A stretch of 64,000 nt of DNA from Polydactylus sextarius (lineage: Eukaryota; Chordata; Actinopteri; Polynemidae): positions 20,631,098-20,695,097 of the forward strand of contig CM028907.1 of assembly GCA_016801845.1 (NCBI GenBank), written 5' to 3'. Position 1 is the first letter of the stretch, and every line of letters begins with the position of its first letter. Both the position numbers and the translations under genes were made by a program. This document shows, one piece after another, positions 11,301 to 24,569 of the stretch. A model generated the notes under the pieces. It was not told where the DNA came from. It was given only the letters and a program-made list of their open reading frames with translations, and searched no databases.

Positions 11301-14300
11301 ATGAGTTTTTTTTCTCTGAGGTTGACATGCATTACAGACTGTGACAACAAATCAATAAGCAGTCAATGGAGCACTTAAAGATACCTCCTCTTCAGACTCT
11401 TCCTTTGTTTTTATCAGTGATACGTAGTGTGGTAATGGTAAAGAATCACACCGAAGTAGACTCGATATGGAGAATGTCTTCCGACATAAAAGATCTGATT
11501 CTATAGAACAAGACTAAACATTATCTTGTGTTTCTGTCAATAGACGTGACAATTTGAACATTATTTGACTATGGGATTAAAGAATTGGGTCACAGTTTTC
11601 AGTTCAGGGTTCAAAACATAGAAACACTAAGAAACAAATATCCAAATGAACCTGAAGTCTAACAGGTTTAGCTTCTTAAGTAAAGTTTTCTTAAGTAAAT
11701 TGCAGAATGTGACTCGACCTTTGTTTGCTTTGCATGTCTGATTGTGACGCCTTCCTCTCCCATTTACTGTTTTTTTCAGGACTGGGTTGACCATATTAAC
11801 ACCGTCAACCACACTGCTGCATGCAGAGACCTGCGCAACAGGTGAGTTTTTTTTTTTTTTTATATTGCGTGGCGGGAACTTTGCATCTGCTCTTAGTATT
11901 AAGCGATCCTTCAAAACACGACACAAAATAAAATTTTATAAAGCAGCTTTTGTAAATTAAAACAAAAAAACACACCCCTCAGGGTCAGTGGTAAAGTCAA
12001 CATACAGCTGATGTGCAGACAAGAAGTTTTTTTATTGTAATTTGTAGTTTTTCTTTTGTTTTGTTTTTTGTACGCTAAAGTTTGGGTGTAGATGTTTGCT
12101 AACATGCTTTGTGTCTCTGAAGGTACCCTGACTGGAAACCAAATTTTCAGAGGTCAGTTTGACTCCTTATTTACAACAGTGTGTTGTCAGATGTGGTGAA
12201 ACAGTTGGATGGTATCAAACAAAACCAAGACCGCCAAAAAAATCCAAATAAACATTGATCACTGTAATATGTAGGCCAGCAAGCTACCAATTTTCAGCTT
12301 TTTCCCCCAACGTTTGTCAATGAACGTTATCATTTATCCAGTAGAAGTGGACGATATGGCAGCCAGACTCACGGGAACCCAAAGGATCACTCTCCGTCCA
12401 AATTTTTGCCTCGATCGCTCTCTTCTTCTCCGCCTCTCAAGAAACACAAGGTTGGTCACCAGCTCCAGAGACAACATGGGAAGCCCTACTCTACTCACCA
12501 TCGCTCTCGCTACCCCCCCTACTCAGGTATACCACATGCAAGAGAAGAGGCTCAACTTGTTCAAAGTGGGAAAATGTAGCAAAATTAGAAATAATGTACG
12601 ATACATTAAGATTTTTTTTATCTAATGTGTATAAATTCAAGCCCCATTGATAAAGCCAAAACTAATTTTTAGCCATTTTTGCAAATTTAGAAAGGCACGG
12701 ACTCCACTAGACCCCTGGGGAACAAATATTCACCTGATGTCTAATAGATAATTGTACCCAATAGTTACATCTTGTTACCATGGCACCATTGATTGATACT
12801 CTAGGAACTTAATACAGAATTATCTAGGTCTTTGTGTTACCACATGCTCATCAATAAGATTCAGGGAACACTAGTAAAATTTATCCACTTCTCACTCATC
12901 CATATTTGCTGTCCTAAGAACACAGCCATCGGCTGGAACTCCGCCACTCTGGCTCACGCAGTCCGTCCCACCCGCGAATCACGCGAACCTCATCAGCCAC
13001 CAGAGATCATCGGTTTGAGAGGAGGGACAGGGAATCATCAGGTGAGTCGTTGTCCCCAGAAATTTGTTTAGGTAATTTTAAAATGTTGTAACTTGTAGGA
13101 TGCATATTCAACATCTGACGCTAGCAGGACATTTTTAAGTCATGTGCTGATGGTGGACAGTTTGTCTGTGCCCACCTACATTTTGCACCTTGGATCTCAG
13201 TCGGTGGGAAGTCAGTGATTTGTATGTATAAATCTTGTTACCAGGATCAATCAACAACAAACATTTGTTATAGGAGCTTGAAATGATAAAACATTTGCTG
13301 GCTTCACCTTCTCAAAAGCATATAGATGTGCTTGCTTCACTATTTTTCATGTAACTGTAAATTGACTAATTGAATTCTACTGGACATGATGTGTCTGTAG
13401 GGGGTTCCTCTCTCACCGGTGTCAAGCGTTCACACGATGACCCAAGTCGACATCCTTCCTCTTCCAAGATGGGTCACAACTCAAAAATCCTCAAGAATAA
13501 GCCGAAGACTGGAACCAAGATGGCAAGTGCAAAGACATCTGACAAAGTGGGTGTTTTGAGATCATAGAGATTTTTTGGGAGTGTGAGAATTTTATTTTGT
13601 CTGAACAGACACTTGTCCTTCCGGACGTCTTCTGTTATCTATCAAAAATGTGCGGTTGATGACAGCTTTAGGTTGCGTCATAGCATTGTTATTTTTGTTT
13701 GAGGCTTATTTCAGCCACAGTAACTTAAATAGAGACTGAAACATTTATAAATCACTCCAAGTTTACTAAGTAAGTGGGTAAAGTATTTTCTCAAGACCAA
13801 CCACATTTTCATTGTGACTCAAAGTTTGATTTGAATACTTAATAAAGTAGTAAAATATTGCATTTTGTCTCTGTTTGACTCTCCGCTGGTCATTCACCCA
13901 CAACTAACCGAAGACAATTATGCTGTTTGATTCTAGTCTGCAAAGCCCACTGTAGCTAAGAAGAAGAAGAAAGTGGTGACCATGGCCTCTCAGGATTTGA
14001 CGGTTGCAGATCGTCTGGTTTATCTCACTGGCATCCCAAATGATGCTTCAGAGCAGGAAATTACAGACTTAGTCGGGTCCTTTGGAAAGATCAACAACGT
14101 GATCCTCCTGCCGTTCTCTGAAGAAGACGATGGAAAGGCTAACGGACAAAAGGTACCATCACAATGTATTTCACATAAAAAATGTAACTCTTGCAATTAT
14201 GTAAATGATTTTGATGATTGTTAGAAAGCACAAAGCAAAACAGACGACAGTGTAAATATGAACATTTTTCCTAATTACAGACAAATAAATGACATGTTGC

Positions 14301-17300
14301 AATCCTATTCTATCTGGGCATATCTCTTTTGTACTAGAGGATGCCTATTTTCCATTTTGTTTTATTAAACTGGCCCAATCTATATTTTTATTAGAACAGT
14401 GGTTATATTATTATATCTATTTCTCTGCCATCCCTCAGTCACAATACTTCGACAGTAGCTGAAGTTATGTCAAGCTATGATGATGATGATGGCCATAATT
14501 TCTCTCTGTCTCTCATCATATCTTTGTCATCATCTCACACTCCTGTGTTCCAGGCCTCTGTATGCATGGTGGAGGCTGAGGATGCACAAGCACTGGCCAG
14601 TTCTACAAAACTCTTCATCAGAGACCAACAAATCACTGCGTCGACAGCCAAGGTATCATTTTGAGTATGCACATATGTGGTTTTGATGCCATAATCTGTT
14701 TAATAGCATAAAATGATGGGGCTTATGTCACCTGAGTGTTTAAATATCGGTTGTTATATATGTAAGACAGAAGTTACAGAGGTCCCTCGCCTATCGTGTT
14801 GGTTACGTTTAAGAACCTCCCGCCAGAGGTGAGAATCTGCAAAGTAGTAACCATATACAATGCAGTGTTAATGTGTATATATATCTGTATATTACAGTAT
14901 TTATATTGTTATTTAATTTTTGGGCTAGAAATTGCCTATTTTACCACCAAAATAATTAAAATCTAGAATGATAAAAATACCTGTAGGTCGCAGAATCCCA
15001 AGATATAATGAAGACTCCCACGATATAAATGTACATATACCAGCCACAAAAAAGCACAATGTATCGAAGCCACAAGTGGGGAAGCGCGATATGATGATGG
15101 ATCACTGTATTATTTTTAGACCACCGATATATAGTCTCGTTCATGTCAATAAACTGATTTCATTTATTTTAGAAACCTGATGGTGGGTGGTCCTCTGATG
15201 CCAACCATAGGTATGCCTCAGTCATTACTATTACCATAACATTTTTTCTATTAACTCTACACACTGTAGCTGTAGCTCAAACCTGCACTCTGTCATTAAA
15301 ATTTCTTTTTTCACAGCCAAACTACTTCAGGACAAGAGAAGGGTGCAGCTACAGAAGACTTGGGTAAGACAACAAAAACCTACCAAGCTGCTAAAAGCTA
15401 GCATTGACCAACTGAAAGCTATCATGCCGTAACGGTGTTATGGCATGATCAGTACATCAACTCACTGGTCATTTTGTTGATCCAGTCAGCAGCTTGGTCA
15501 ACAAAATGACTAATGAGTTTCTGCAAGATATGCACACACGAACTGGTTTGTGATATATCACACATATACCGGTGTGTAGTTTTCTGATGATTGATTTTTC
15601 CTGCTGTTTCTCACTACAGGAGCTAATTCTGACCAGAAGACTTCTGATGAGGTACATGATCCAAACACATACCATGTAACAAACAAATGAGAGCATTATG
15701 GAAAGTCCTGGAGACTCTGTTGGATCAAGTGCTTTGTCATGAGCTCTGATTAATAGGACATACAGTTGTGTGCACATGTTATATAAAAATATACTAGCAA
15801 TTTCGTCTGTCTGCTTAAATTGACTTCACTTGCTCTACAAATGTTACAATGTTGGCATGTACAGGTATTTTTATTACGTCCCAATACAATGTCTCCCACA
15901 GAAAGGTGTTCTGCTGATCGCTGGGCTTCCTGACAACAACTGGGAAGATGATGACATCATCAAACTGATCCAGCCGTTTGGATCACCTTCTGACCTCATT
16001 GTGGCAAGACAAATCGGAAAGGTTGGCAAAGTCACAGTTTTTGTCTTAAGTTTTCCCAAGCTAGTTGTCTTTGTGATACTGATCATGAATATTGACAATA
16101 CATGACACAAGATCTGTTATTTGCTGGATTTGTCGATTGTTGAGCCCACACTTTTTTGTAAATCTAATTTAAAATCAAAATGTCCATCTCACATTGCTCT
16201 ACAAAAATGACTTAAGCCATTTAAAAAAACACATTTTTTTGACACATTTTTCCTTTTCTCCTAAACTTTTGCTAATAGTTTTTATTACATGATTGGCTCA
16301 AGCTTTTTAAAAGTTCCATCTTGTTGCATATCTTATGTATTTATTTATTTAGTTCTGTGAACTGCATTTAGTCAGGTCCCTCCCCTGTTTGGGGGGGGTC
16401 TTACCAGGTTCACTTTGTCACATGAACCGCTTGTTAGTCATATTAGGGTGGTGATGCTTGGTGACAGACTTATCCTTAGAGATAGGTTGAGGAGTTTTAA
16501 CATCTAGCCTGGCCACCTCCTACTGGAGATCTTCCAGGGATGTCCAATTGGTAGTAAACCTCAGAGTAGATCTAGAACGCACTAGAATGACTCTATGTCA
16601 CATCAGGGATGGATGTTTGGGCTGCCTTGCTTCACCTGCTGCCACCATAGCCTGGATAAGCAGCAGGAGATGGATGGATGGTTATATTTGTTGAAAATGA
16701 TAAAGCTGATGTAGAAAGTGCAGTGTTAAGTCTGTGGTTTTGTATGTCAGGTTCTTGTGTCAGTCCCAGTCAGGGAGATTGCTCAAGAGATGGTGAAAGT
16801 CCACACATTCAACCCTCTGAAGATTAAGGAAACTGAGGTGAAGCTAATCAATGTCAACCAGCGCATCGGTCTCAGCACTCCGGTAGGGCTTGATCTTTAC
16901 CTTTCACTAATGTTCTTTAAATTTGTAATTAATTGCTATTCTTTTTGTTTTATATTCTGGCATTTCAGTCACTACTTATATAGGGAATTACTGTTTGTTT
17001 CTCTCTTTGTAAATAATGACCACAAATAATTATCAACTGATGAATAAAACTGAAAACCTTTATACAGGTGGCTCTCTACAATCTACTGATGGGATCAGGG
17101 GAGCCACTGGTGAGTTTCTATATATATTATATACATTTCTGTTTTTTATTTGTTTACAGGAACAATGAAGTGAAACGATAACTTCCCCTGCTGGGAAGCA
17201 CATTAAATTAATAAATAAAACTGTATTTTACATGGATATTGATTATAATACATACTGTGTATACATACTGCATATAATGAGCTAGTAGTAATCCACTGGC

Positions 17301-20300
17301 CAATACAGTACAGTCATGGAAAAAGTAGTACACCTTCTTTCAGTTCTAGGGTTTCACGTATCAGGACAGTAAAAATAAACTGGTCCTTACCAGGTTCTAG
17401 GATAATTTAAATCTAACCTCAGGTGTAAAATAACATATGATTGATCTCACCATGTCATTATTTATTAAACATAAACAAAGCCAAAACAGAGAAGCCATGC
17501 ATGAAAAACTAAATATATCCCATGATTCAGTAGCTTATGGAACCACCTTTAGCAGCATTAACTTGAAATAGTCATTTTCTGTTTAACTTTATCAGTGTCT
17601 CACTGTAACTGTATGATCTTTTTCGCCTTCCAGGACAGTTCTCTACCAGTGGGCTGGAGCAGCCTCTTGGTGATCAGTAATGTTCCAAGCACGCCGTGTG
17701 GCTCCTCTGAGGTCCAGAAACTGGTTCGACGTTTTGGAACAGTCATCAAGACCCTTGTGCTCAACACTATGGTGAGAGGGAAAAAAAAAGTCTATGACGA
17801 CAGCTATGACAACTCCAATACATACTTCAGTCTTTAGACACAGATTTGTCCTGCATTTAAATTTCTGCTTTCTCTTCACCGTGCTGTTGAACTGATGTTA
17901 TGCTTCTTTCTGTTCAGGTTATTTGTGAGATGGCAACAGCAGCCATGGCCTTGTCCGTTCTCAAACGCTTTCAGATGTTTCCATGCATCATCCAGAACAA
18001 CCCTTTGTTCTTCTCCCGCAAACCGGACCCCAAGATCAGCACACAGACAAAAGTCATCACGGCATACCTTGATTCATCTGAGGTTGGATATTTGACGGTG
18101 GCTGTTCTGTATCCATTTATACACATTTGTTGATGCCCTTGATTGTTTGATACAACACTGCTTCATCCCTTCTTGTGTGTGGTCATAGGATACACCTGAA
18201 AAGGGCAAGAGCAGCCAAACAGCAGCGGCTGTAGACGCAGAGGACACAGCATGTAAAGAGAAGTCTGAATCTCCTTTAGAGGAAATGGAACAAGATGCTG
18301 CTGAGACAGATGAGAAATCTAAGAGTGCACAGGAGGCGGTCGGTGAAGACAATGCTTTGGGAGTAAATGTAAATGACAGCAAAGCCAAGCTTTCCAGTGC
18401 TGTTCCTGATTCTCTAACTGCATCAGACATCAAACCAGGAGCAGTCTTGGATACCGACATGAGGGAAACATCAGATGTTAAAACCACAGAGAACACAGAA
18501 GAGAATAAAGAGGTCAGTGCACCCAAAGAAGGAAAAAACAAGACTCCAGCTGATGAGGAGACAAAAATATCTAACTCTAATGGCAACACAGCTTCCAGGG
18601 AGGCAATTATGCCAGACCACTCCAAGGTAAACTATGCCAGTCTGTTGTTAAAGCCAGATTATTCTCCAGTTGTAGCTACGCATGTGAGTTTGAACATCTC
18701 TTTTTTTTTAATCCCTGTTTCAACAGGTTGGTCAAGAAATGGTTAATGCATTCCTTGTGGAGTGCAGGACATCGACCGCCAGCCAAGCAAACGATGTAGC
18801 AGCTTCCTCCTGTCAATTAAAGGAGGAAACACAGGTGGCAACAGAGCAGGTTGAAAAAGCGACAGACGAGACAAAAGAGCCAGCAAAGAACCACACGGAG
18901 GAGGAAATGAAGAAGCAGGGGGTGGAGAAAAGAGAGAGGGAAGTGAGAAAAGAGAAGGAGGTGAGGGAGAGGGAGAGGAGGCCCTGGGACAAGGAGGAGA
19001 GGGCTAAGAGGGAGCGAGATGAAAGAGCCAAAAGAGAGAAGGAGAAGAGAGAGGAGGAAAGGAAGGAGTGGGAGAGGAGGGAAAGAGAGAGGAGGGAGAG
19101 GAGGAGAGGATATGGTGAAAGTTCGTCGGGATTGAGGTCGTCAGGCAGATCGGAAGGATACAAGCCAAGCTCCGGGAGGGATGCGCACCACAACACCTCA
19201 GAGACCAAAATGGTGATGAGATGCTGTTGGTTCAAAAAGTGTTGAAAAGGTTTTTTTTTTAATTATTATTCTTATCAAATCTGTTTTTATCCTGTCATTC
19301 ATTCAGGTGGAGGAGGAGGAGTCTGACTTCCCATTCAACATGAGTGATTTTGTGACAATAGATGAAGTAGGAGACGTTACTGACCTTCCTGACTCTCCTC
19401 CTGGTGATCCCACAGTAGAGGGAGGAGACAATGCTCCCACAGCGGCCCAACAGGACCCTCCAGTATGTATTCAAGCTGTCGAGTCAGCAGGTTTACTTTA
19501 AGACCCAGATTTAAATGTCCACAGTTGAATGGCATCAGTCCTGTTCTTGTTTTCCCACTTCTAGCACACAACCACGAAGGCTGCCACAGACACACCATCA
19601 GAGGACACACTTTCCCCGGGGAAGTCCGATCAAGTGTTAGAGTGTGAACTTGTCAGTGCACCAACAGTTAAGACTTCAGACCAGTTGGAGGCAACAGTTT
19701 CATCGCCAGGTCTGCCCCCCCCAACTGAAGCCGCCCCCAGCCCAGCTTCACAAGCTGACGTCTCTCTGAACCAAACGCAAGCGCAGTGTCAAAACAAGGC
19801 ACCGGAGACTGGTACAACTCTCACTGATTTATTCTCTTTTGTGAACTAAAGGAGACAGTATTTCTTACATATTTTTATTCTTTATTGTAAGTTTAAACAT
19901 TTGTGTTACACAAACTATTTTTTTTTAGAACCCACACCAACAGCAGCTCTGGATAACATCCCCACGGTCGAACCCATTTCCATGACTGCACCTGCATGTT
20001 TAGGCATCACATCTGATGCTGCCTCTGCAGAGTCGTCATCAAACAGCCCAGCAGTTGGGGCAGTGACTGCAGAGACGGACAACAGCGCTGTTATTCACAG
20101 CCAGGCTAAAGAAGAGGAGACGGTGGCAGTGCCGGGTAAAATGATTCAGGATCTACTGCAGACCTAGATGTGTGTAACTGGTCAGATAAGTTATCTGTGT
20201 TGTTGGGTAAGGCCATTTTACATGTGTGGATGTTCAGATTTTAACAAGTTCCCTGTCTCTCTCAGGGAAGCAAGAACCGCCCGAAGCTGAAAAAAACACA

Positions 20301-20927
20301 GAGGACGACGAGAAGAAGAAACTACAGACAAAAACTCCCAGCAGTACAGACCACTCCCTCCCTTCATATGATCCCAGCAAGCCAGTCGGTATGTCGCTAC
20401 TTATTATAAAGTATTGTGTTTTCATTCTTGTGTTCATCAATATTATTTTCCCTGAACATGTTTTCAATCTTTGTGTATGTGTTCTCAGGTATGGAGTTCT
20501 TAGTCCCGAAGACAGGTTTCTTCTGTAAGGTGTGTAATCGGTTCTTTAGTGGAGGCAAAGAGGCTGAGATAAACCACTGCAAATCTGTCAAACACTACGA
20601 CAACCTTCAGGTAAGTTAACACTTTGTTACTTTGTGTAGGTCATTCACTCTGCTTCTCTCTCTATATATATTTTTTTACTCATTTACATACAACTACCCT
20701 GTGAGCCCCAACTGTTTAGCTGATCAGATCTCAATGTGGACACACCTTAAAACATATCAATACAAGGAGTGAAATTAATTTGGTTAACATGGTCTTACAG
20801 TCTTGATAGATGTGTTTCAATATGTAAATGGTGTCTTCCTTTAATACTGTTTTTTTCCATTCTCTTGTAGAAGTACTTGCAGTCCACGAAGACAATGAAG
20901 ACGGCCGTCAAACAGGACACCAGCTGA
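8396..20927 (+). CDS. znf638: Zinc finger protein 638 (matrin-type zinc fingers, three RRMs)
   Basis: A nuclear nucleic-acid-binding protein; mammalian ZNF638 (NP220) binds cytidine-rich DNA, affects splicing and adipogenesis, and recruits HUSH-type silencing to unintegrated retroviral DNA. Exons: 8396-9752, 11780-11841, 12123-12152, 12342-12526, 12919-13041, 13401-13546, 13937-14152, 14554-14652, 15173-15210, 15317-15363, 15620-15651, 15902-16021, 16751-16882, 17068-17109, 17634-17771, 17918-18082, 18189-18683, 18727-19212, 19307-19462, 19565-19811, 19929-20135, 20266-20388, 20489-20610, 20871-20927. Phases agree throughout except for one extra base near 9050; corrected length is about 1607 residues. 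Seen: family motif SILASFGLSNEDLE (about 195), VIDYGHAS, first matrin zinc finger CSLC...YPDW (about 440-480), RS-like stretch, RRMs (about 641-735, 779-860, 880-970), acidic exon, KE/RE-rich charged helix (about 1190-1270), DFVTIDEVGD repeat-like motif, and a C-terminal zinc finger VPKTGFFCKVC...H (about 1550-1590). The related matr3 lacks the SILASFGL motif. Confidence 0.93.
9753..11779 (+). other. znf638: znf638 intron after exon 2
   Basis: A 2.0 kb intron with clean donor (AAAG|GTGAGTG) and acceptor (ttttttcag). I see no exon, hairpin or recognisable mobile element in it, only AT-rich sequence with short TGAT and AAT runs (near 10350 and 10575). Confidence 0.6.
14777..15107. mobile_element. 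MITE-like element in a znf638 intron
   Basis: The left end starts 'cagaggtccctcgcctatcg'. The right end, read on the other strand, starts 'cagtgatccatcatcatatcg'. These imperfect inverted termini bracket about 330 bp with no coding capacity. The ends resemble the common fish repeat with a 'tatcgcg...gagggatcactg' edge. The element lies between znf638 exons ending at 14652 and starting at 15173, so it does not disturb coding. Confidence 0.5.
15421..15517. repeat. Two adjacent hairpins in a znf638 intron
   Basis: The first arms, ATCATGCCGTAAC and GTTATGGCATGAT at 15421-15449, pair over 13 positions with one mismatch and a 3-nt loop. The second pair, CTCACTGGTCATTTTGTTGA (from 15461) and TCAACAAAATGACTAATGAG (to 15517), pairs over about 20 positions with two mismatches and a loop of about 17 nt. 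Both lie in the intron between exons ending at 15363 and starting at 15620. Confidence 0.6.
16380..16690 (+). mobile_element. 3' end of a fish LINE (decayed)
   Basis: The stretch from about 16380 to 'gatggatggatgg' matches the 3' end of a very common fish non-LTR element: a decayed 'ggtg...catctagcctgg...gcctccta...' segment, then 'gctgctgccacca...ctggataagcagcaggagatggatggatgg'. It lies in the znf638 intron between the two RRM2 exons. The protein frame is broken. Confidence 0.55.
17306..17570. mobile_element. Dispersed repeat in a znf638 intron
   Basis: The sequence starts 'acagtcatggaaaaagtagt', a well-known opening of dispersed non-autonomous elements in fish ('cagtcatggaaaaa...ttagaccacc'). 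It continues for about 250 bp of non-coding AT-rich sequence and ends before the exon at 17634. The other end could not be placed exactly, and the class is unknown to me. Confidence 0.4.
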
Positions 20928-21114
20928 ATGTGACTCAAGCTCTTGACTGAATTTTTTCATTCCCCTCCTTTTTGTGTTTTGTGATTTGTCACTAAAGGTC
21001 CAGATTCTCCTATCAATGTAGTCTCATGTATTGTCTACATTTAAATACAACATTATATACTTATATTAATTTTTCTTGTACATTTAAAGAGTGTAACTGT
21101 ACAGTCAGTGATTC

Positions 21115-21120
21115 AATAAA
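21115..21120 (+). terminator. znf638: Polyadenylation signal of znf638
   Basis: An AATAAA hexamer lies 188 bp downstream of the znf638 stop codon, within 'gattcaataaaatgtc'. It is the first canonical signal after the stop, so the 3' UTR is probably about 200 bp long. Confidence 0.7.
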
Positions 21121-21129
21121 ATGTCTTTA

Positions 21130-23440
21130 CTACATTGTCCTATCACTTACTCACAATCTAAAAATGTCTGAAAATCTCCATCTGTGGTTTAATAGAGTTG
21201 ATGGTATTTGATAAGCCTGTTCTGTGACAAATTCGCAAAAAGAACTTAAAACAAACTTTTGCAGATGTCCACACTCGCAGTTAGTAAAAGGTGACAGGGA
21301 ATCAAAAAGCGTTTTTACCTCATCTTTGTTGAAGAACGGCCGTCCACCCACATTCAGGGTCTTGAAAAGTGCTTGAAATTCTGAACATCTCCTTTTCATA
21401 GAAATTCCTCTTTTAGAAATATCTGCTAGAAAATGGCTCAATTTCAAAAACAGTTGTTTTTAATGTAAAATGTATCTCACTGCCTCCACTCTGACTATTC
21501 CCTCCCCTTCAAAGGCAATTAGCTGTAAAAAAAAAGGTCTGTCCATGTTCTGAAGACGGCAAAGTTACATTCATTTGAGTGACAGTGAAGGAGCCAATCA
21601 GTGTCAAGTGCTTGTATTTCATAATGAGGTTGCCAGTTAAGCCAGAAAAGATGCCAAATAGGTGTAAAACCACATGTTTAAAATCCCCCACCCTAAAATA
21701 TCTCTCTGAGAGGTTTTTATGAAGCTTCTGAGACATTACAACCAACATTTTGTCTATATGTCACGTCACAGAACAAGGATCAAAACCCTGTTCAAACATT
21801 TTTTTGTCACCTTTAAATTTACATAAGTTGCTAATACAGTAGTTTTAACGGTCTACCATTGTAACATTTTTACACTCTTATGTTGCTGGCATTTGCACAA
21901 TCACATTCAGTATGTTCAAACTGCTTTGCATCTAAGCTATTTCTCACACATTAGGAGCATTTGTTGCTTGTCCAAGAACCAGGACTGAAGAAGCTAATGA
22001 TCAAAACAACTGACTTGATGCCAGCAGGTCGTCTTTCAGTGGTCAACCACTGGTATACCACAAGCTGCACTGGCTCATGCACATTTGGATTCAGTAGCAT
22101 GCTGTATTTGGTGACTTCACAGTGGTTGTACACACAAGCCTCAATTATAATAACCTATGAGTTTTTAATGATAAAACAAGCTAATTATTTGCTTATTTTC
22201 CTTTCCTTATTTTCCCCTAAACCAAAAAATGGAGGCCATTAGGACCAACAAAAGGTCCTAGTGAAGTGTCCACTTCACTATGCTCGCTGCATTTAGAAAA
22301 ATGGCAAAAATGTTGAATTTTTTTTTTCTTTTGTGTGTGTGTGTGTCCGTGTCTGTTCTTTTCATTTGAGGAGTGAGCGTCATTTTGTGATTTCATCATC
22401 AGGCATCACTCATTAGTTTGTCAAGAAAACTGTGTAAACACCAACCATGAGTGTTAGGATGTGTTAGAAAATCTACCTTCACACACTCATGATTTAAGGA
22501 CAAAGAGAGAGTGCACATGAATAAACAGGTTATATCTGACCAGTTTTCTCATGTAGGAGTACATTGTACATTGCTATTAGAATTTTCAGGCCAAATTCAG
22601 AGCCATATAGTTGCAAAGGTTGTCAAAAAAAGCACTACAGTTTAGTCTCTGCCCTTCTACTCTTGGTTTGGTATCACTTATTACACTTCAATAACAGGAA
22701 ATGGAAATGGAAAGTGAAATGACTAAAAAAATGACTAAAACTGGGAGTTGTAGAGCTGTGGATGGTTGGAATATGCAGGCAATACTGTTCACTTCACCCA
22801 CAACATATTATTCCACTAACATTAAAACAAGCCTCTTTGAGGGATTGGTTTGACTGAATGGGTCAAATGTAGGTGATTTTAGAGCCTCACTGCTCCAGAG
22901 AGAAAGCACCAACAACCTGCTTTTCTTGCATGTCCACAAAGACCTGATCGATCAACTGCACAAAGTTTTTAATGGCTTTTGCTGTGGGAGGGATAGTCAT
23001 GCTCAGTACTTTGGAAAATTAGCCCAGGGGACTATTACAAGAGTTAGTAGAAGTCTATTTTTTTAGTTAGAAAACGAATCTTCTTCAAAACTCTAAGATA
23101 GACTACTCAAAGCACTTTATACCTTAGATCACACTTTGACGGGACAGTCTGGGGCAATTATGTGACGTGCAGATTGGAGGAGCTGGGGATTGAACCATCA
23201 ACCCTCCAATGACCGCCTCAGTCACAGCTACTCCATTTAGTTAGCACCCACTTGTCTTGGTGAAGTTTACATGAAAATGTTATTATTCTTTCACCAGATT
23301 AAACTATAAATCCATTCTTCCGTTAACCATACCACTTATTTTGTTAAGGGCTGTGAAGGGGCTGGAGCACATGTAAATTTTGTCTATGCTGTATTTCTGT
23401 AACTTTGCCCTTAAGTCAGTGTAAGCATCAAAAGTAAAAG
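21130..23440. other. Intergenic spacer between znf638 and the TRIM gene
   Basis: I see no supported exon. A minus-strand open stretch at 21151-21447 has no known motif or plausible splice partners. A decayed dispersed repeat lies at about 23090-23235 ('caaagcactttatacc...ggggattgaacca'), similar to the one at 30620-30845. A (GT)n tract is near 22334-22345. Confidence 0.5.
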
Positions 23441-23448
23441 TACAGACA

Positions 23449-23458
23449 GAAAAAGAAA
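23449..23458. promoter_or_regulatory. IRF-type element upstream of the TRIM gene
   Basis: GAAAAAGAAA fits the IRF-binding core GAAANNGAAA. It lies about 110-250 bp upstream of the presumed first exon of the TRIM gene. Many fish TRIM genes are induced by interferon, so the site is plausible, but a single A-rich 10-mer is weak evidence. Confidence 0.25.
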
Positions 23459-23559
23459 GAATGTTTTTTTAAAGGGAAGAAAAAAAAACCTACCTGCACA
23501 GCTACACCTGTCAAGCAGGTTGAAGTGGATGAATTTAACTTGAGTGGTTTAAGGGGGGA

Positions 23560-23709
23560 GGGGTCAACGGCACAGTGACGCACCGGAGTAAGGAAGATGG
23601 GAGACAGAATGCAACGACTGAGCAGCAGTACAAGACCTAATGCAACTGAACTGAAAAAAGCTGAGTTGCTATAATTTCTTTTCCTTTCTACCGACACAAA
23701 TAATCACAG
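23560..23709 (+). promoter_or_regulatory. Presumed promoter/non-coding exon 1 of the TRIM gene
   Basis: A locally CpG-containing patch ('ggcacagtgacgcaccgg') is followed by a perfect donor, CACAG|GTAAGTAC, ending at 23709. The next acceptor in the same orientation is at 26823, ahead of the RING exon. No coding frame is needed here. The start of transcription is unknown; the exon is assigned to the TRIM gene by orientation and splice logic only. Confidence 0.5.
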
Positions 23710-24569
23710 GTAAGTACATGAAAATCTTTTCTACCCGTGTCTCTTTTCTCACAATATGAGTTAACAGCTCAATTTGTTAAGTTATCTGACTGTGTTCAAG
23801 ACTTTGAACAGTGGAGACAGGTTTCAAATAAGACTGAAGAAATTTCAAATAACATCTGTTACTGAGCTTCTCTCTTGTTTCTGCTATGTGACTGTAACTG
23901 TACTGTTCTCTATTGTCAATAGCATTACTAATCCATTTATAAAATGATTTTACTGTTTAATTATGCAGAACTCAACTCAGTGTTGATTTCCCACTGCACA
24001 TCTGCTGTAGTTACTGAATAGAGCTGTTGACACGTGGGTTTTGAGTTGTGTTTTTACAACTATAGACCACACCTGGTGCATAAGTCAAAAAGAAACAAGA
24101 GGAACTATGTGTTTTGTATGTAACCATTCAGTTACATATTTTTGTTATTCCAGCAATGTGCTCAGCAGGAAGTGTGACGTGTTTAATGATAGGAAAATAT
24201 GAGAGTGAAATGTTGACAGGAAACTCAACTAAATGCTTTTCAACCATTCATTTTCATTTTGTGTGGGCAGTGTGCTGCGTGTAGTCATGGTGTAAATTGT
24301 AGGTAGTTGTGGAGGACCAGAGCTACTCCAGTAGGATCCTTCATCAAATCAATTGCATAGAAAAGGAAACAACAGAAAGGTAATATAAAGGAAATTGGTA
24401 TCTATGTTTTAATATTAACCTGGGCGATATGAGAAACAAATTAATTTCTCAAGATGTTTGATTGTTTCTTAATCAAACTAAGTTGCTTCATTCATTCTAT
24501 TCATGTTAATCCACTTGCTGATTGATTGATTGATTGTTTCTGTTGATTTATTTATTTTTGCTCTAACTG

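Noticed and set aside
18074..18625. 183-codon minus-strand open frame
   Set aside because: It is the antisense of znf638 exon 18189-18683. Its Ser/Ala/Leu-rich composition follows from the sense strand's acidic codons.
18813..19235. 140-codon minus-strand open frame rich in Leu and Ser
   Set aside because: It is antisense to the KE/RE-rich charged exon of znf638, whose low complexity keeps all frames open.
21151..21447. 98-codon minus-strand frame downstream of znf638
   Set aside because: No recognisable domain, no convincing splice partners or promoter, and it partly overlaps the znf638 3' end.
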